Source of the DNA: Aralia elata
Taxonomy: Eukaryota > Streptophyta > Magnoliopsida > Apiales > Araliaceae
Direction of reading: 5' to 3'
Assembly (NCBI GenBank): GCA_034770075.1
Contig: CM068385.1
Location: forward strand, 763,700 to 827,699
DNA length: 64,000 nucleotides
The position numbers and the translations under genes are program-made. Shown piece by piece: positions 48,297 through 59,500 of the stretch (positions are counted from its first letter, which is position 1; the number at the start of each line of letters is the position of its first letter). The notes under the pieces are model-generated. The model was not told where the DNA came from and made no database searches. It worked only from the letters and a program-made list of their open reading frames with translations.

Positions 48297-48298
<2 letters not shown>
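47244..48298. mobile_element. Non-autonomous MULE inside an (AT)n repeat
   Basis: Inverted ends GGGCAATGATCCATA (left) and rc GGGTAATGATCCATA (right) extend for about 158 bp each (47244-47401 and 48141-48298). Both flanks are (AT)n, so a 9-bp ATATATATA duplication is possible but not diagnostic. The 740-bp interior contains an ACGCGAG/GTAAGT donor-like junction at 47744-47756, followed by a T/C-rich tract that looks like a gene leader and first intron, so it may have captured host sequence. Confidence 0.75.

Positions 48299-48356
<58 letters not shown>
48299..48356. repeat. (AT)n microsatellite
   Basis: About 28 AT units at the right edge of the MULE. A matching run lies at the left edge (47199-47243). 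Confidence 0.95.
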
Positions 48357-48359
<3 letters not shown>

Positions 48360-48455
48360 CTTCATATAATTGGTAATGAAATCCGAGCATACAAAGCATA
48401 CAGTATGAAGACTGCCGGAAGCAGTTAGGATAGAACCTCAATTAAAGAATTAACC

Positions 48456-49691
48456 TTATACTGTGTTTAGTTCCCATTCCTTAGCATGTATGGAATGGAA
48501 TGACTTAAGGAATGGAATGAGAATGGGAATGGAATGGTCATTCTCATTTTTATGTTTGGTTGGTTCATTCATTCCGTCAGGAATAGAATCACCATTTTAC
48601 TTTAGGTGTTTGGTTTACATGAATTACATTATGAATGGAATGTGAAATGATTTTTTTTCATTTTTTATATACTACTAACTTATAAAAATGAATGAAAAAA
48701 ATAAATTAAATAGAACTAAAAGAACATCTTCACTAGAAAAATATTTTTTTTATATTTTTATGCATTTAAAATTCAAATAAACACTTTCATGCATGAATTT
48801 TTTTTATAAAAAAAAGCCTTGATGAACAATAATAAGGACTAATAATAAACAATAAGTTGTTTACCAATAAGTTATTTTAATAAGCCGTTTACCAATAATA
48901 AACAATAAGTTATTTACCAATAAGCTGCTTAAATAAGCCGTTTACTAATAAGTTGTTCAAATAATAAGTTGTTTACCAATAATAAGGATTAATAAGCTAT
49001 TTAAATAAGTTGTTTACTAATAAGTTGTTTACCAATAATAAGTTATTTACCAATAAGTTGTTTAAATAATAAGTTGTTTACTATTAATAAACTATTTATC
49101 AATAATAAGCTATTTAAATAATAAGTTATTTACCAATAAGCTGTTTAAATAATAAGTTGTTTACCAATAAGTTGTTTAAATAATAAGTTGGTTATCAATA
49201 AGTTGTTTAAATAATAAGCTGTTTAAATAATCAGTTGTTTACCAATAATAAGTTGTTTACCAATAAGCTGTTTAAATAATAAGTTGCTTACCAATAATAA
49301 GTTGTTTACCAATAATAAGTTGTTTGAATAATAAGTTGTTTAAATAAGTTGTTTACCAATAATAAGCTGTTTGAATAATAAGTTGTTTACCAATAATAAG
49401 TTGTTTAAATAATAAGTTGTTTATCAATAATAAGTTGTTTACTAATAAGCTTATTATATTTCAGATAAGCTGTTTACCAATAATAAAATGAACGAAGCAG
49501 AAGGGAATGAAATAAACCCACCTATTTAGAAAGGAATGAAAAATAATATTTCAGATAGGAATGAAATAACTAAAGGAATGGAATGTTCATTCCAACTGAC
49601 TAACCAAACATGTTTCTAGTCATTTCAGAAGGAATGATCATTCCATTCCCAGCTCATTCCATTCCATTCCCACCAACCAAACACAGTATTA
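48456..49691 (-). mobile_element. Satellite-bearing MITE, copy B (PIF/Harbinger-like)
   Basis: Element 48459-49688 (1,230 bp) with 3-bp TTA duplications at 48456-48458 and 49689-49691. The termini are TACTGTGTTTAGTTCCC and rc TACTGTGTTTGGTTGG, followed by GGAATGGAATG subterminal repeats. It is the inverted counterpart of copy A (4978-6404) and shares both flanking modules and the internal satellite. The TTA target and 14-bp ends fit PIF/Harbinger MITEs. It lies intergenically between the LRR kinase and the USP kinase. Confidence 0.82.
48824..49487. repeat. Internal AT-rich minisatellite of MITE copy B
   Basis: Tandem units built on AATAAGTTGTTTACC and AATAAGTTGTTTAAAT, the reverse complement of the array in copy A, with a different order of unit variants. 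About 660 bp. Confidence 0.85.
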
Positions 49692-49718
49692 GGGTCCTAA
49701 ATCTTGATACCATGCATA

Positions 49719-49763
<45 letters not shown>

Positions 49764-50449
49764 ATATATATTATTTTGGTATCCTAAATGTTGTTCATTA
49801 TTGCATTTTGATCGACTATATATATAATTCTTGTGTATTAAAAATTCATTTAGGACTTTAGATTTGGTACTTTAAGCATTACTCTACCTCAAAAATACCC
49901 ATCAGTTAGTTAAATTTGAGCACTATTATTGAATATATATTTATGCACGCATCTAAAAACACACAAAGGTAAGTAGTAAAGAAATGAGAGATAAAATAAA
50001 ATATTTTATCGTTACTATTTTATATTTGTGTCTTTGGATGCAGCGTATACTCTTATTATTTATCAAGGAGAAAAAAACTTGAAGGTTCACAATCATATAT
50101 GTTCTTCAACAGCCATCATCAATAGGCCGGGATATAACATGGTTTAATCCTTTGATTAATTAACCAAAAAGGTCCACATGGTGTATTGATTAATGAAAAA
50201 TAAAACCCCAATTAGAAGGTAGGTAGGTACGTATAATTAACTAGACAAAACTAGAACTAGCTAGCTTTTACATGATTCCCAAACACAGCCCTTTGAAATG
50301 ATGAATATAATAAATATATATAATATTGAAAATTAGTTGTTGATAAAAACTACTGATGATGGATGGATGGATGATCTTCCAATTCAAAGCATTAATTAAT
50401 TCCAAGTTGATGAGGAGTTAAGTAAAATCGATGATCATCAGATAATCCT
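49692..50449. other. Intergenic DNA downstream of the LRR kinase
   Basis: Two interrupted (AT)n runs at 49717-49770, then AT-rich sequence that should include the LRR-kinase 3' UTR. No gene was recognised. Confidence 0.45.
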
Positions 50450-52694
50450 CTAGCTAGAAGAATGCACGTCCCCTTGATCATCACTTGAGTAGAAATCTTC
50501 CCTCACCTCTTCAATCCTCCCCACAACCTCTTTCATATCCCACCTCTTTTCCACATCCATCTCACAACAACCCAACCCTATTTTCAAAAGCTTCACCATC
50601 TCTTCTTCTTCACATGATGATGATGACGAGGACTTGCTGCTCTTCCAGTTCCCTCCCATATCTTTATCAAACACTTTCTCCATCCAATCTAATTCTCTCA
50701 CATTATTAATAGACGACTGAACCCACGACGCCAAATCCGCATCGCTGCTGCCATTCCCATTCCCATTCCCATTCCCATTCCCAGCTTGTTGTATAGTATT
50801 GGTCGGGAATCTCCCCGTTAGGATCTCCAGTATCAGTATCCCCAGGCTCCAAACGTCCGTCTTCTTTGTGATGCGCCCTAGTTGCCTGTACTCTGGTGAC
50901 TTATACGCGATCATCAGATCTTGTGCATGCTCTTGATTCACTATCGGAGACAATGCATAGTCGGTGAGCAGAGGCTCCCACGAATCGTTCAGGAGCACAT
51001 TTGCAGATTTCAGGTGACCGTGTGGTGCAATTAGGCCCGAAAGCTCGTTGTAAAGGTATTGAAGCCCTCTTGCTACTCCTTTCACGATTTTCAGCCGCTT
51101 TGGCCAATCCAGCCTTGGTACTCGCTTGCCATGGAGATGAACAGCCAAGCTGACATTGTCAATGTAATCGGAGACCAAGAGCTTCTCTTCTTTCCTGTAG
51201 TAAAAACCCACAAGCGGAAGCAAATTTTGGTGTCTCAACCTTCCTAACCTTCTCATATGCTCTTGAAACTCCTCTCTCCCCACATTATTCATTTGCCTAT
51301 ACCTCTTCACAACCATTACCGGGCCGTTGCTCCCGATGGCCGCTTTATAAGTAGACCCAAACACCCCGCTACCCAATATCTCTGCCGACGCCCTGAGCAA
51401 GTCCGCCAAGTCAAATCTCTCTCGATCGTCTCTCAAGAATGTCAGCTTCAAGCTATTATTCTGACTACTATTAGTCTTCCCATGGCCCGAGGGAGGATGA
51501 TGTATAACAGCTGATGCCCCTACATCCGTTTTGTCCAAATCGGTAGTGTGGCCTTGCAACATAGGCCCAGCTAAGTTTGGATCGTCGGGTTCGGGGGTTT
51601 GTTTACGGTGGCGGAGGATCATAAAAGCTGCAACTATTGCCGCCAGGGCTGCCACCGCCACTATTAAACTGAGGATAATTGTTCCGATTGGTAATTTGGC
51701 CAACGGATTACAATGAGGCAGTGGTCCTCCACAAAGATGTTTGTTGCCTGCTCAATCAGACAGATAAACTGAGAAGAAAATTTTTATTCTTTTTTATTTG
51801 TCAATTGTAAATTTTAGGAAAGAACTAATTTCAACTTTTTAATAAATTTTAAAAGGATAGACTAATTACATTTCTTAATCCATGTATTTAATGCGTCCGC
51901 CTAAAAATATTAAAAATGTAGATGAATGAATTGCACGAAAAATAATTTAATGAATTACCTAAAAATATTAAAAATGTAGATGAATGAAGAAGACAATTAA
52001 TTATATGGCTAGCACGCACTTACTTACCCGAGAACGAGGAAGCATCAAATTTGGCAAGGCTGTGAGGAACTGGACCCTCCAATTGATTGTTGGATACATT
52101 CAACCAATACAACCTCTCTTGCTGAAAATTGGGCAACTCACCGGTAAATTTATTTTGCTCAAGCATCAACACCAAAAGCCTCGGCAACACCGTCAAGGAT
52201 ACCGGAATTGGACCAGAAAACTGATTCCGAGCAGCATGTACCTTCTTCAACGAAATCATGCCGTTGAATGCGTCCGCCTTTATTTCCCCAGAAAGCTTGT
52301 TGTCGGACAAATACACAGATTTTAGCGCACTCGCAAACCTTATATTGGGAAACTCCCCTTCAAATTCATTGCCCATTATGCTCATTGTCCTCAACCCTTT
52401 CAAATCCTTAAGAGCCTCCATATTAAGGGAGCCCTTGAGTCCCATTCTTTCGAGTCTTAGTCCCCAAACTCTGTCTTTTAAGCAATAAACACCTACCCAA
52501 TTCCCGGTTGGGCAGGGCGGTTTAGAGGCGTTCCAGCTGGATAATGCGGCATTGTTAGATATGGTGTCTTTGAATTTGAGAAGTATTTCAGATTCTGATA
52601 AAGGGGTGTCTGAAAATGCGGTTAGGCAAATGTTTAATAAGATTGATAGCGTAATGAGAGTCCGAAGACGATGATTGTTGTTGATAAGGGCCAT
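50450..52694 (-). CDS. Pollen receptor-like kinase (LRR-RLK subfamily III), probable pseudokinase
   Basis: Two exons on the minus strand: 52694-52028 and 51747-50450, joined in phase (G/GC) to 654 residues, the usual PRK length. Order: signal peptide (1 to about 28), LRR N-terminal cap with a C-x-x-x-x-W-x-x-V-x-C pattern (PCPTGNWVGVYC), five to six LRRs (39-215), a CGGPLPHC pair, a transmembrane helix (about 244-268), the juxtamembrane RFDLADLLRASAEILG motif and a kinase fold. The kinase is atypical: HRD is replaced by HGH (APHGHLKSANVLL) and DFG by DYA (TDYALSP), as in many PRKs, which work by recruiting RopGEFs at the pollen-tube tip. The C-terminal lobe holds a (GN)5 repeat encoded by a GGGAAT array. 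Its closest Arabidopsis relatives are probably PRK1/PRK2, judged partly from neighbouring genes. Confidence 0.9.
50746..50784 (-). repeat. Coding hexanucleotide repeat (GGGAAT)n
   Basis: Encodes the alternating Gly-Asn tract of the LRR kinase, between TIQQA and SSDADL. Length changes by whole units would keep the frame. Confidence 0.9.
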
Positions 52695-52741
52695 GACAAA
52701 TACAAGTAATAGAAATACAAATAATGTTGTTGATGATGGTG

Positions 52742-52770
52742 GGTGGTGCGCGCACTTGTGCGTGCGCGCC
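52742..52770. other. Alternating purine-pyrimidine tract near the LRR-kinase start
   Basis: GGTGCGCGCACTTGTGCGTG followed by CGCGC is partly palindromic and almost strictly alternating, so it could adopt Z-DNA or a cruciform. It lies 48-76 bases upstream of the ATG, in the leader or core promoter, and is very GC-rich against the AT-rich background. Confidence 0.6.
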
Positions 52771-53599
52771 TCGCCCTCTGAAGGGGCTACTGCTGCTGCT
52801 GCAATATGAGATTTTTATGGTTTTTTCCGGGGGAGAATTAATTTAGAAAAATTAAAATTAAGGTAATTGAATTTGTGTGGGCATAGATCTAGAGAGAGAG
52901 AGAGAGAAATGCCAAGAATAGAATAGGGGTGGCGAGGTTGGAGAGGAAGGGAGTTTGATCATTTTGACCAAGTCTTTTCATCTGTCTCCTGTCTGACTTC
53001 TGCATGCATGATGCATGGGATATGTAGACAAGCATGAGATATAAGCGGTTGACCTTTCACTCTTACATTTATAAAAAAACAAACACTACAGTTTATTTAA
53101 AGAATGGTTCTCATCAAATCTTTTTATTAAATTTAGTATGGTTTTCGTAAAATCTTTCCCCAGAATGCATAAAACAGAAAAAATGGGTTTCAGCTTATAA
53201 ATTTACTTCAATTGAAGGAAAAAAGAACAAACGCCTGGAAAAGTAAGTTGAAGAAAAAAGATTGGAATTTCAAATTAAATATTGTGCGCATAACAGCTTG
53301 CATTACAATTGAAACCATTACACTTAAGAGGGGGATGCCAATATCTATCTATAAGACTGGTCCAAGAGAAAACAATGTGGTCTGGACTCTGGAGGGAGGC
53401 AGGGAAGGCAGTTAAAACACTAGAATTTAGTGAATAAGAGTTGGAAGTACAGACTACATGATGGATAAGATCTTTGTTCGTATCCAATCAAATACATTTC
53501 TTGCTTGGTCTGAACATGTCTACAGTCTGTACCTCAGGTACATGATGATTCACTTTGATCATGGAAAGTTGCAAATGTGTGATTGGCAAAAAGTGACTC
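52771..53599. other. Gap between the pseudouridine synthase 3' end and the LRR-kinase promoter
   Basis: Contains a (CTG)4 run at 52790, (GA)n at 52889-52907, and AT-rich sequence. It must hold the LRR-kinase promoter and the synthase 3' UTR. No other gene was seen. Confidence 0.45.
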
Positions 53600-56500
53600 T
53601 CATTGGATTAGGCAAATTTTTGGATCGAATTCTGTATACCCAACATCAACAAGGCAGAGTCCATCAGGGGGTGCGGGCGGAGCAGTGGCGCGCCTGCACG
53701 TGGCATCCATCAGTTTTATTAATGCATCATCTTCTGCACCAGCAGCTGCTTCCCTTATTGATGTTGCAACAAGAACACGAACCATCTGCCAAGCATGATT
53801 TCACAAAACAATCAAATAAGAGTGCAAACTAGAAAGCCTTAGATTGGACGCCAAGGGGGTTGATTTAGAAATTACATTATTATTGATCAATATATGCAAA
53901 AAGTTCATGAACACCGTTCACTCTGATCAATTAATAGAGAACTCGTCAAATATTTATCTAATATTTTTCATAACGACCACCATGGACCTTCATTTTTTGA
54001 TGGAGAAAAGCGAGAAACAAAGTAAGACAGTCTACTAACAATTAATAGCAGACATACAATATCCTAAGGATCAGCTGAAAATCATGCTCTTGGTTTAATT
54101 TTTCCTCTATTCCCTCCTTCCACCAAATTGATTTTCCTTGTTTGTTTTAGGTGTTCCAAAGTTAGAACCTGTTGAAAGTGAGAGTCTAAGAGTGTTCATG
54201 TAATAGAACAAATAAGTATAAGGAATAGGAATAATTACATTATCTAATATTACTCTCTAATTGTTGTTATTTTTACATAGCATTACATTGGTTTATATAG
54301 GAAATAGGATAGCACACAATATAGGAAAACATGGAGAGGATAACATGGGGAGGAAAACATGGAAACATGTTTTCCCACCTAACATATTCTAACACTCCCC
54401 CTCAAATGCAACTTTACATAGAAGGGACAAACTAAAGTGCATTTGACAAAAATATGAAGAAAAAAAATTGCAACAACATAAAGGAGCCATCATGACTAGC
54501 AAGCAGCTGAAGAACATGAGGAAAGCGCCATGAAAAGTGAGCTGGAATCACCAAGAAGCAGCCAACGCCGAGAACCAATGTTGCCCCCATGTGAGACCCA
54601 AGTTGCACAAGCCAACAAAGAACAAACCGAAGCGAAGTGAAAAACCATACGGCTGCAAATGAGCATGACGTAGCATGAACAACCCCTCATGCAACCTAGA
54701 CCATATCATATCTCATATCTCATATATCTCCCCCTCAAATGCAGCTTTATATAAAAAGGACAAAATAAAGTGCATTTGACAAAAAAGAAGGACAAAAAAA
54801 GAAAGGAAAAAAAAATCAGAAAGATGCAAACAACATAGTTGCAGATTCTAACCAATTCAGCTCTGATACCATGTTGAAAGTGAGAGTCTAAGATTGTTCA
54901 TGTAATAGAACAAATAAGTATAAGGAATAGGAATAATTCCATTATCTAATATTACTCTCTAATTGTTGTTATTTTTACATAGCATTACATTGGTTTATAT
55001 AGGAAATAGGATAGCACACAATATAGGAAAACATGAAGAGGATAACATCGGGAGGAAAACATGGAAACATGTTTTCCCACCTAACATATTCTAACAGAAC
55101 CCATATTATAAAATAATAATAATAATAATAATGAACTAGTCTTTGAAACTTGTCGCACTTTTAATAGGGAAGCATCTGAAAGTTCACGCATAAGTTACAA
55201 GTGAATCTATTAAGTTCAGAAGCTTTGGTTTATACAAAAATATACATTTCCACCAAATGTGAATGCATTAAATGCATGCCACTTTGAAGAACTGAGAGAA
55301 TTAACCATTAACAAGTATGGAGTATCTCATTTTAGGTAATGCCATTCTAGTGTGCTTATAGAAGAAAGTATATTTTAATGTGTGGTTCCATAGGATTTTA
55401 TGGAGTATATGCCTAGAAAAATGAGCCAACAATAGAAGAGAAATATGTAGCAGCCCAAGTAATTGGAAGCAAGGTTTAAAGTTATGAAAACCTAGTATGT
55501 TGAACGACGAGGGTATTTCACAATATAAGCATGATACGCTGATGCATAATTTGTAAAAAGGTAATTACCTTGCGTAAGAAGCGGTTAGCAACCAACTCAA
55601 TACACATTGCTTTTGTACCTTCTCCATCCTTTAATTAAAACAAACAAAAAGCAATGACATTAGTATGCCAGTTATTTCAATTAACACAAACAAATAAGTA
55701 AATCACTTATCAAGGTGGATAAAATTGACTAAAGGAGTTTCTATATTCCAATACTCGAAAAAAAAAAGAATAAGAAACATTAAGCAGAACAAGAAATATG
55801 AAGATGCTTGAGCAAAAAGAAAGTTTGCATTTAATCTCAAGTGGTGCCTAAGCTGGCACAATCATCATTCATATCACACATTTTTTACGTTACATGAATT
55901 ATGTTCACTTTGTTCATATGCAGCCCAGATGTAGTGCTAGAAGCATTAGTCAATCCTAAAATGCAGATATAAGAAGGAAAACATTCAGATGAACACACGA
56001 GCATATCAAATTATGGTATTGCATGTACATCATAGACGGGACAAGAACAAGGCAAGACCATAAGGGCAAAGTTACTCTATTTCCTAAGATTTGTATTTTC
56101 CAACTTTTTCATCAAGATCTTAGAGCCTGAAACTCTCTCTTATTTAATCTGTACTCTTTCTAGCTAATTTCCCACATACATCAAATTCTACAAAACTGAT
56201 CATATATTTCTGTAGTGCTAGACTAAAATGTACAATTTTTTTCCTCTTCTTACAAGTGGTCACTTTCTTTGCAATCCCAACGCAATATATTATTTTATTA
56301 CTTTTGCAACTACAAAAAATACTGGGTTCTCTACATACTGTTGCGAATCTCTAGTTAAATTAACCTGTGACATTGGTCTGATTTCAATACAAAGACATTT
56401 CCCAAGTACACTGCATTGCAAAAAGAATGGATAGGGTGATCGCAAGCTTCCAAACACTATTTTTGTTAAAAATCAGCATATATTCCATTCCTTCGAATAA

Positions 56501-59500
56501 TCAAGAGTATAAGACAGATCAAGCATATGTAGACAGAAAGTCAAAAGCTAATAGATTTTAAGAAGAAAACGATTTGGTATTGTCCAGTCAAAGTTTGTCC
56601 AGTCAAAGTTAACACGATTAGTAGTTGTAGAAAAACCTTTGCATCAGAAGGTAATGTGGTTTCAGCTGCTCGAGCATGGAAGACAAAACACTCGGTTGGT
56701 GGGCCACTGCAATTCGAGTAAAAATATAGTTAGTAAGTGATGTCTGCTCCAAGAAGACTAAATTCTTATGCAGCTAATATTGAGGATGTTGATTACAAAA
56801 ACAATGTCTAGATTAAAACTTCATCTGCTCCTATATGCTCTTTACTGATACTAAAATAGATGAGCAAAATCATGTCTGACTATCAAACATACCAAAAGCA
56901 CCTAAATAGTGCACAGAAATCTCTTTAAAATATTCATAGTACCTGAATCTCCAGTATATCTAAACCAACATTGGCAGATGCCTATAACTGAGACTTTGCC
57001 AGCTAAATTAACAAAAGGATTTTCATTCTTACACGTTTCTCGACGCTTTAGTATCCCGCGCAAACATCCTGTAGGATAATAACTTCCCTTCTAGCTGACG
57101 TAAAAGTTGGTTAACCTTGTATACACTGAACCTGGTTGATTTCTTTCCAGTTCCTGTTTCAAAGTTGTCACTGTCATGTTGCAATTCAGAATCTTCCTCA
57201 GCAATGTGTATATCGCCATATTCATTTCTTTGGCCACCATCTTTTACATTATATTCAGTGTCCTCAATGTCCTCCTTACTCTGACTGCTTTGTTCGTCTC
57301 CACCATTGAAAGGGAAAATATACAGATAGCGTCTCCATTTGGCAGAGAAATTAGGATGAAATGCACGTGATACCTGAGGGAATTTATACCCAGATTAGTA
57401 CATCCTAAGAAAATCTATTGTAGCAAATATACAGTAACCGTTCACCACCCGACAAGCAAGCAAAATGCACTTAGGAGTGCTTTGAATAATTGTGCTTGTT
57501 TGCCATAAAAATTGAGGAAGCATTACCTCAGAAACAGATATGACCCTGAGCTTTCCTGGTGCTGTATCATTGATGGCTTCTTCAATATCTTGAGCTTTAA
57601 CGTCCTTTCTCCATGTATCTAGACATATAGCCAGTTTGTGAACAGATCTAACAATGTATTTGAAAAACCAAGAAAACGGCAAAACTTTATATTATAGTTT
57701 TTGTAGTTTCGTGGATATAGTCCAGACATGTCACTGCCATTAAAGAAAATAAAGTAAACACACAAATGATCAAATATATGATGACAAGCATGCAAGGCCA
57801 CCATACAAGACTGTATTGTAATTTGTATGTATATTGAAAAAATGAAGCGTGAGCGTGGCACATACAGAAAGAACAGACTTGTTGGAAAGCTGTCACCCCT
57901 TTGTCAGTACGACCAGCAACTACAGCACAGCCTTCTATTGGTAAACCCTTGTCTTTGAGCAATCCAAACTTCTTTTCATCAACGAACTTTCCAAGAGACC
58001 TTTCAACGAAGCTAATACAGCAGACACCAAACAAAACTAGGAATAAGAACAAAAAAGTAACCCCTCATATTGTCACTATATTATTGTGCCAGAAACTTGA
58101 GTAAGGAAGTTCTAACATTGTTTAAGTTAGCGACTCAATTTTATGTAAGAAAATAAAATTTCCAACTTAGAACTGTCCATATGCATTTATGTATAAAGTA
58201 TATGCGCAGGTTTATGTTCACCAGAGCCATCAAAGGCACAAAAATAAAGTTTAGACTGTAGTCATTTGCACAAGTCTTAGTAATTATACAGTAATATCAC
58301 ACACAAACAACAATCTTGACGAACAAAAAGTAAATTAATTTCAAATACCAGTGAAGATAAAACCTACTCTTTCAGATGTTGTCCATAATAGAGTTAAGTA
58401 ACATCAGGTAACCGATGTGTATTTGACCAATGTATATTTAAAAGATTCCACTTGCCACCAAATATCACTAATAATGGAGGCGAAGTATTATTAATTTATT
58501 ATATTCTGATTTTCATTCTGAGACACATTATAGAATGTTGACTTATAGCTCATTAACAATCAGGAAAAAAATTACCCTTGAACAGTTTTAAGGCCAGGCT
58601 GCTTCTGCCATCCGTCAAAGGAACCTCCATTATATGACAAGACTATCTTAAATGTTGCTCTTGCCCACCTTCCAGTCTTTTTGCTAGTTGGAAAACTCAC
58701 CATTTCAGATTCATCAGAAGCCTCTAGAATGTCAGCATCATCATGAATAAAACGTGTCTGTAAGAAATTCGTCCATGATAAATAATAACAGAAAATAATT
58801 GTAATAAGAACTTGTAAAATCTTTTGAAGTGAAGATATAATCATAGCAGTTCTGTATTAAATCACTAAGATAACCAAGTTCATACCAAGGTTTTATGTTC
58901 TAAAATGTCATAAAAGAGCTAAATGCAGAAATAATGGAGCACCTCTAGACACTTTTCGACACAGCTTATACATGTCGAATTATCCATCTTTAAGACTAAA
59001 TTCAACTATTTCTGACATTTAGATTTGTCCTGTACTCAGCCTTGGGTTGGGGTTGGGGTTGGGGTTGGGGGGGGGGGGAACTTTTATGATGTCTTGAGAT
59101 GAATAAATAAACTACTAAAAGTAATAGAAAATCAAGAGACATGGAGTGAGTAATAAATATTTAGCCCTGAAGAACTTTATTTACAATCAAGAGAATGAGA
59201 GAAAATATTGTGAAATACAAAGTAAAAAAAGAATGAATATTTTTTAGTTTTAAACAGGCCCGATGGTTAGCCCAGATTCACACAGCTTGTAAATCTACGA
59301 TTCATATTGATTATCATATCTATTCACTACTATTAGCCTACAATCCACAGTGAATCTTGATTCACCCTTGACTCCGAACAGCCACTACATAGAATGGATC
59401 AATGGAATAATGATTCACACTATCCTAACAAATATGGTAAATATGACAAGTAGCTAGCAGTTATTGGTCTTCATTCATCAAGGTTGTTACTTGGGATTTA

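Noticed and set aside
53212..53599. Small frames around 53212-53487
   Set aside because: Low-complexity frames in the synthase 3' flank; the synthase stop at 53600-53602 and its phase account for the locus.
54496..54690. 64-codon frame inside the TRIM
   Set aside because: TRIMs are non-coding; the frame has no gag or pol motif.
59041..59080. Telomere-like repeat suggesting an interstitial telomere
   Set aside because: The unit is GGGGTT, not the plant TTTAGGG; more likely slippage in a G/T tract.
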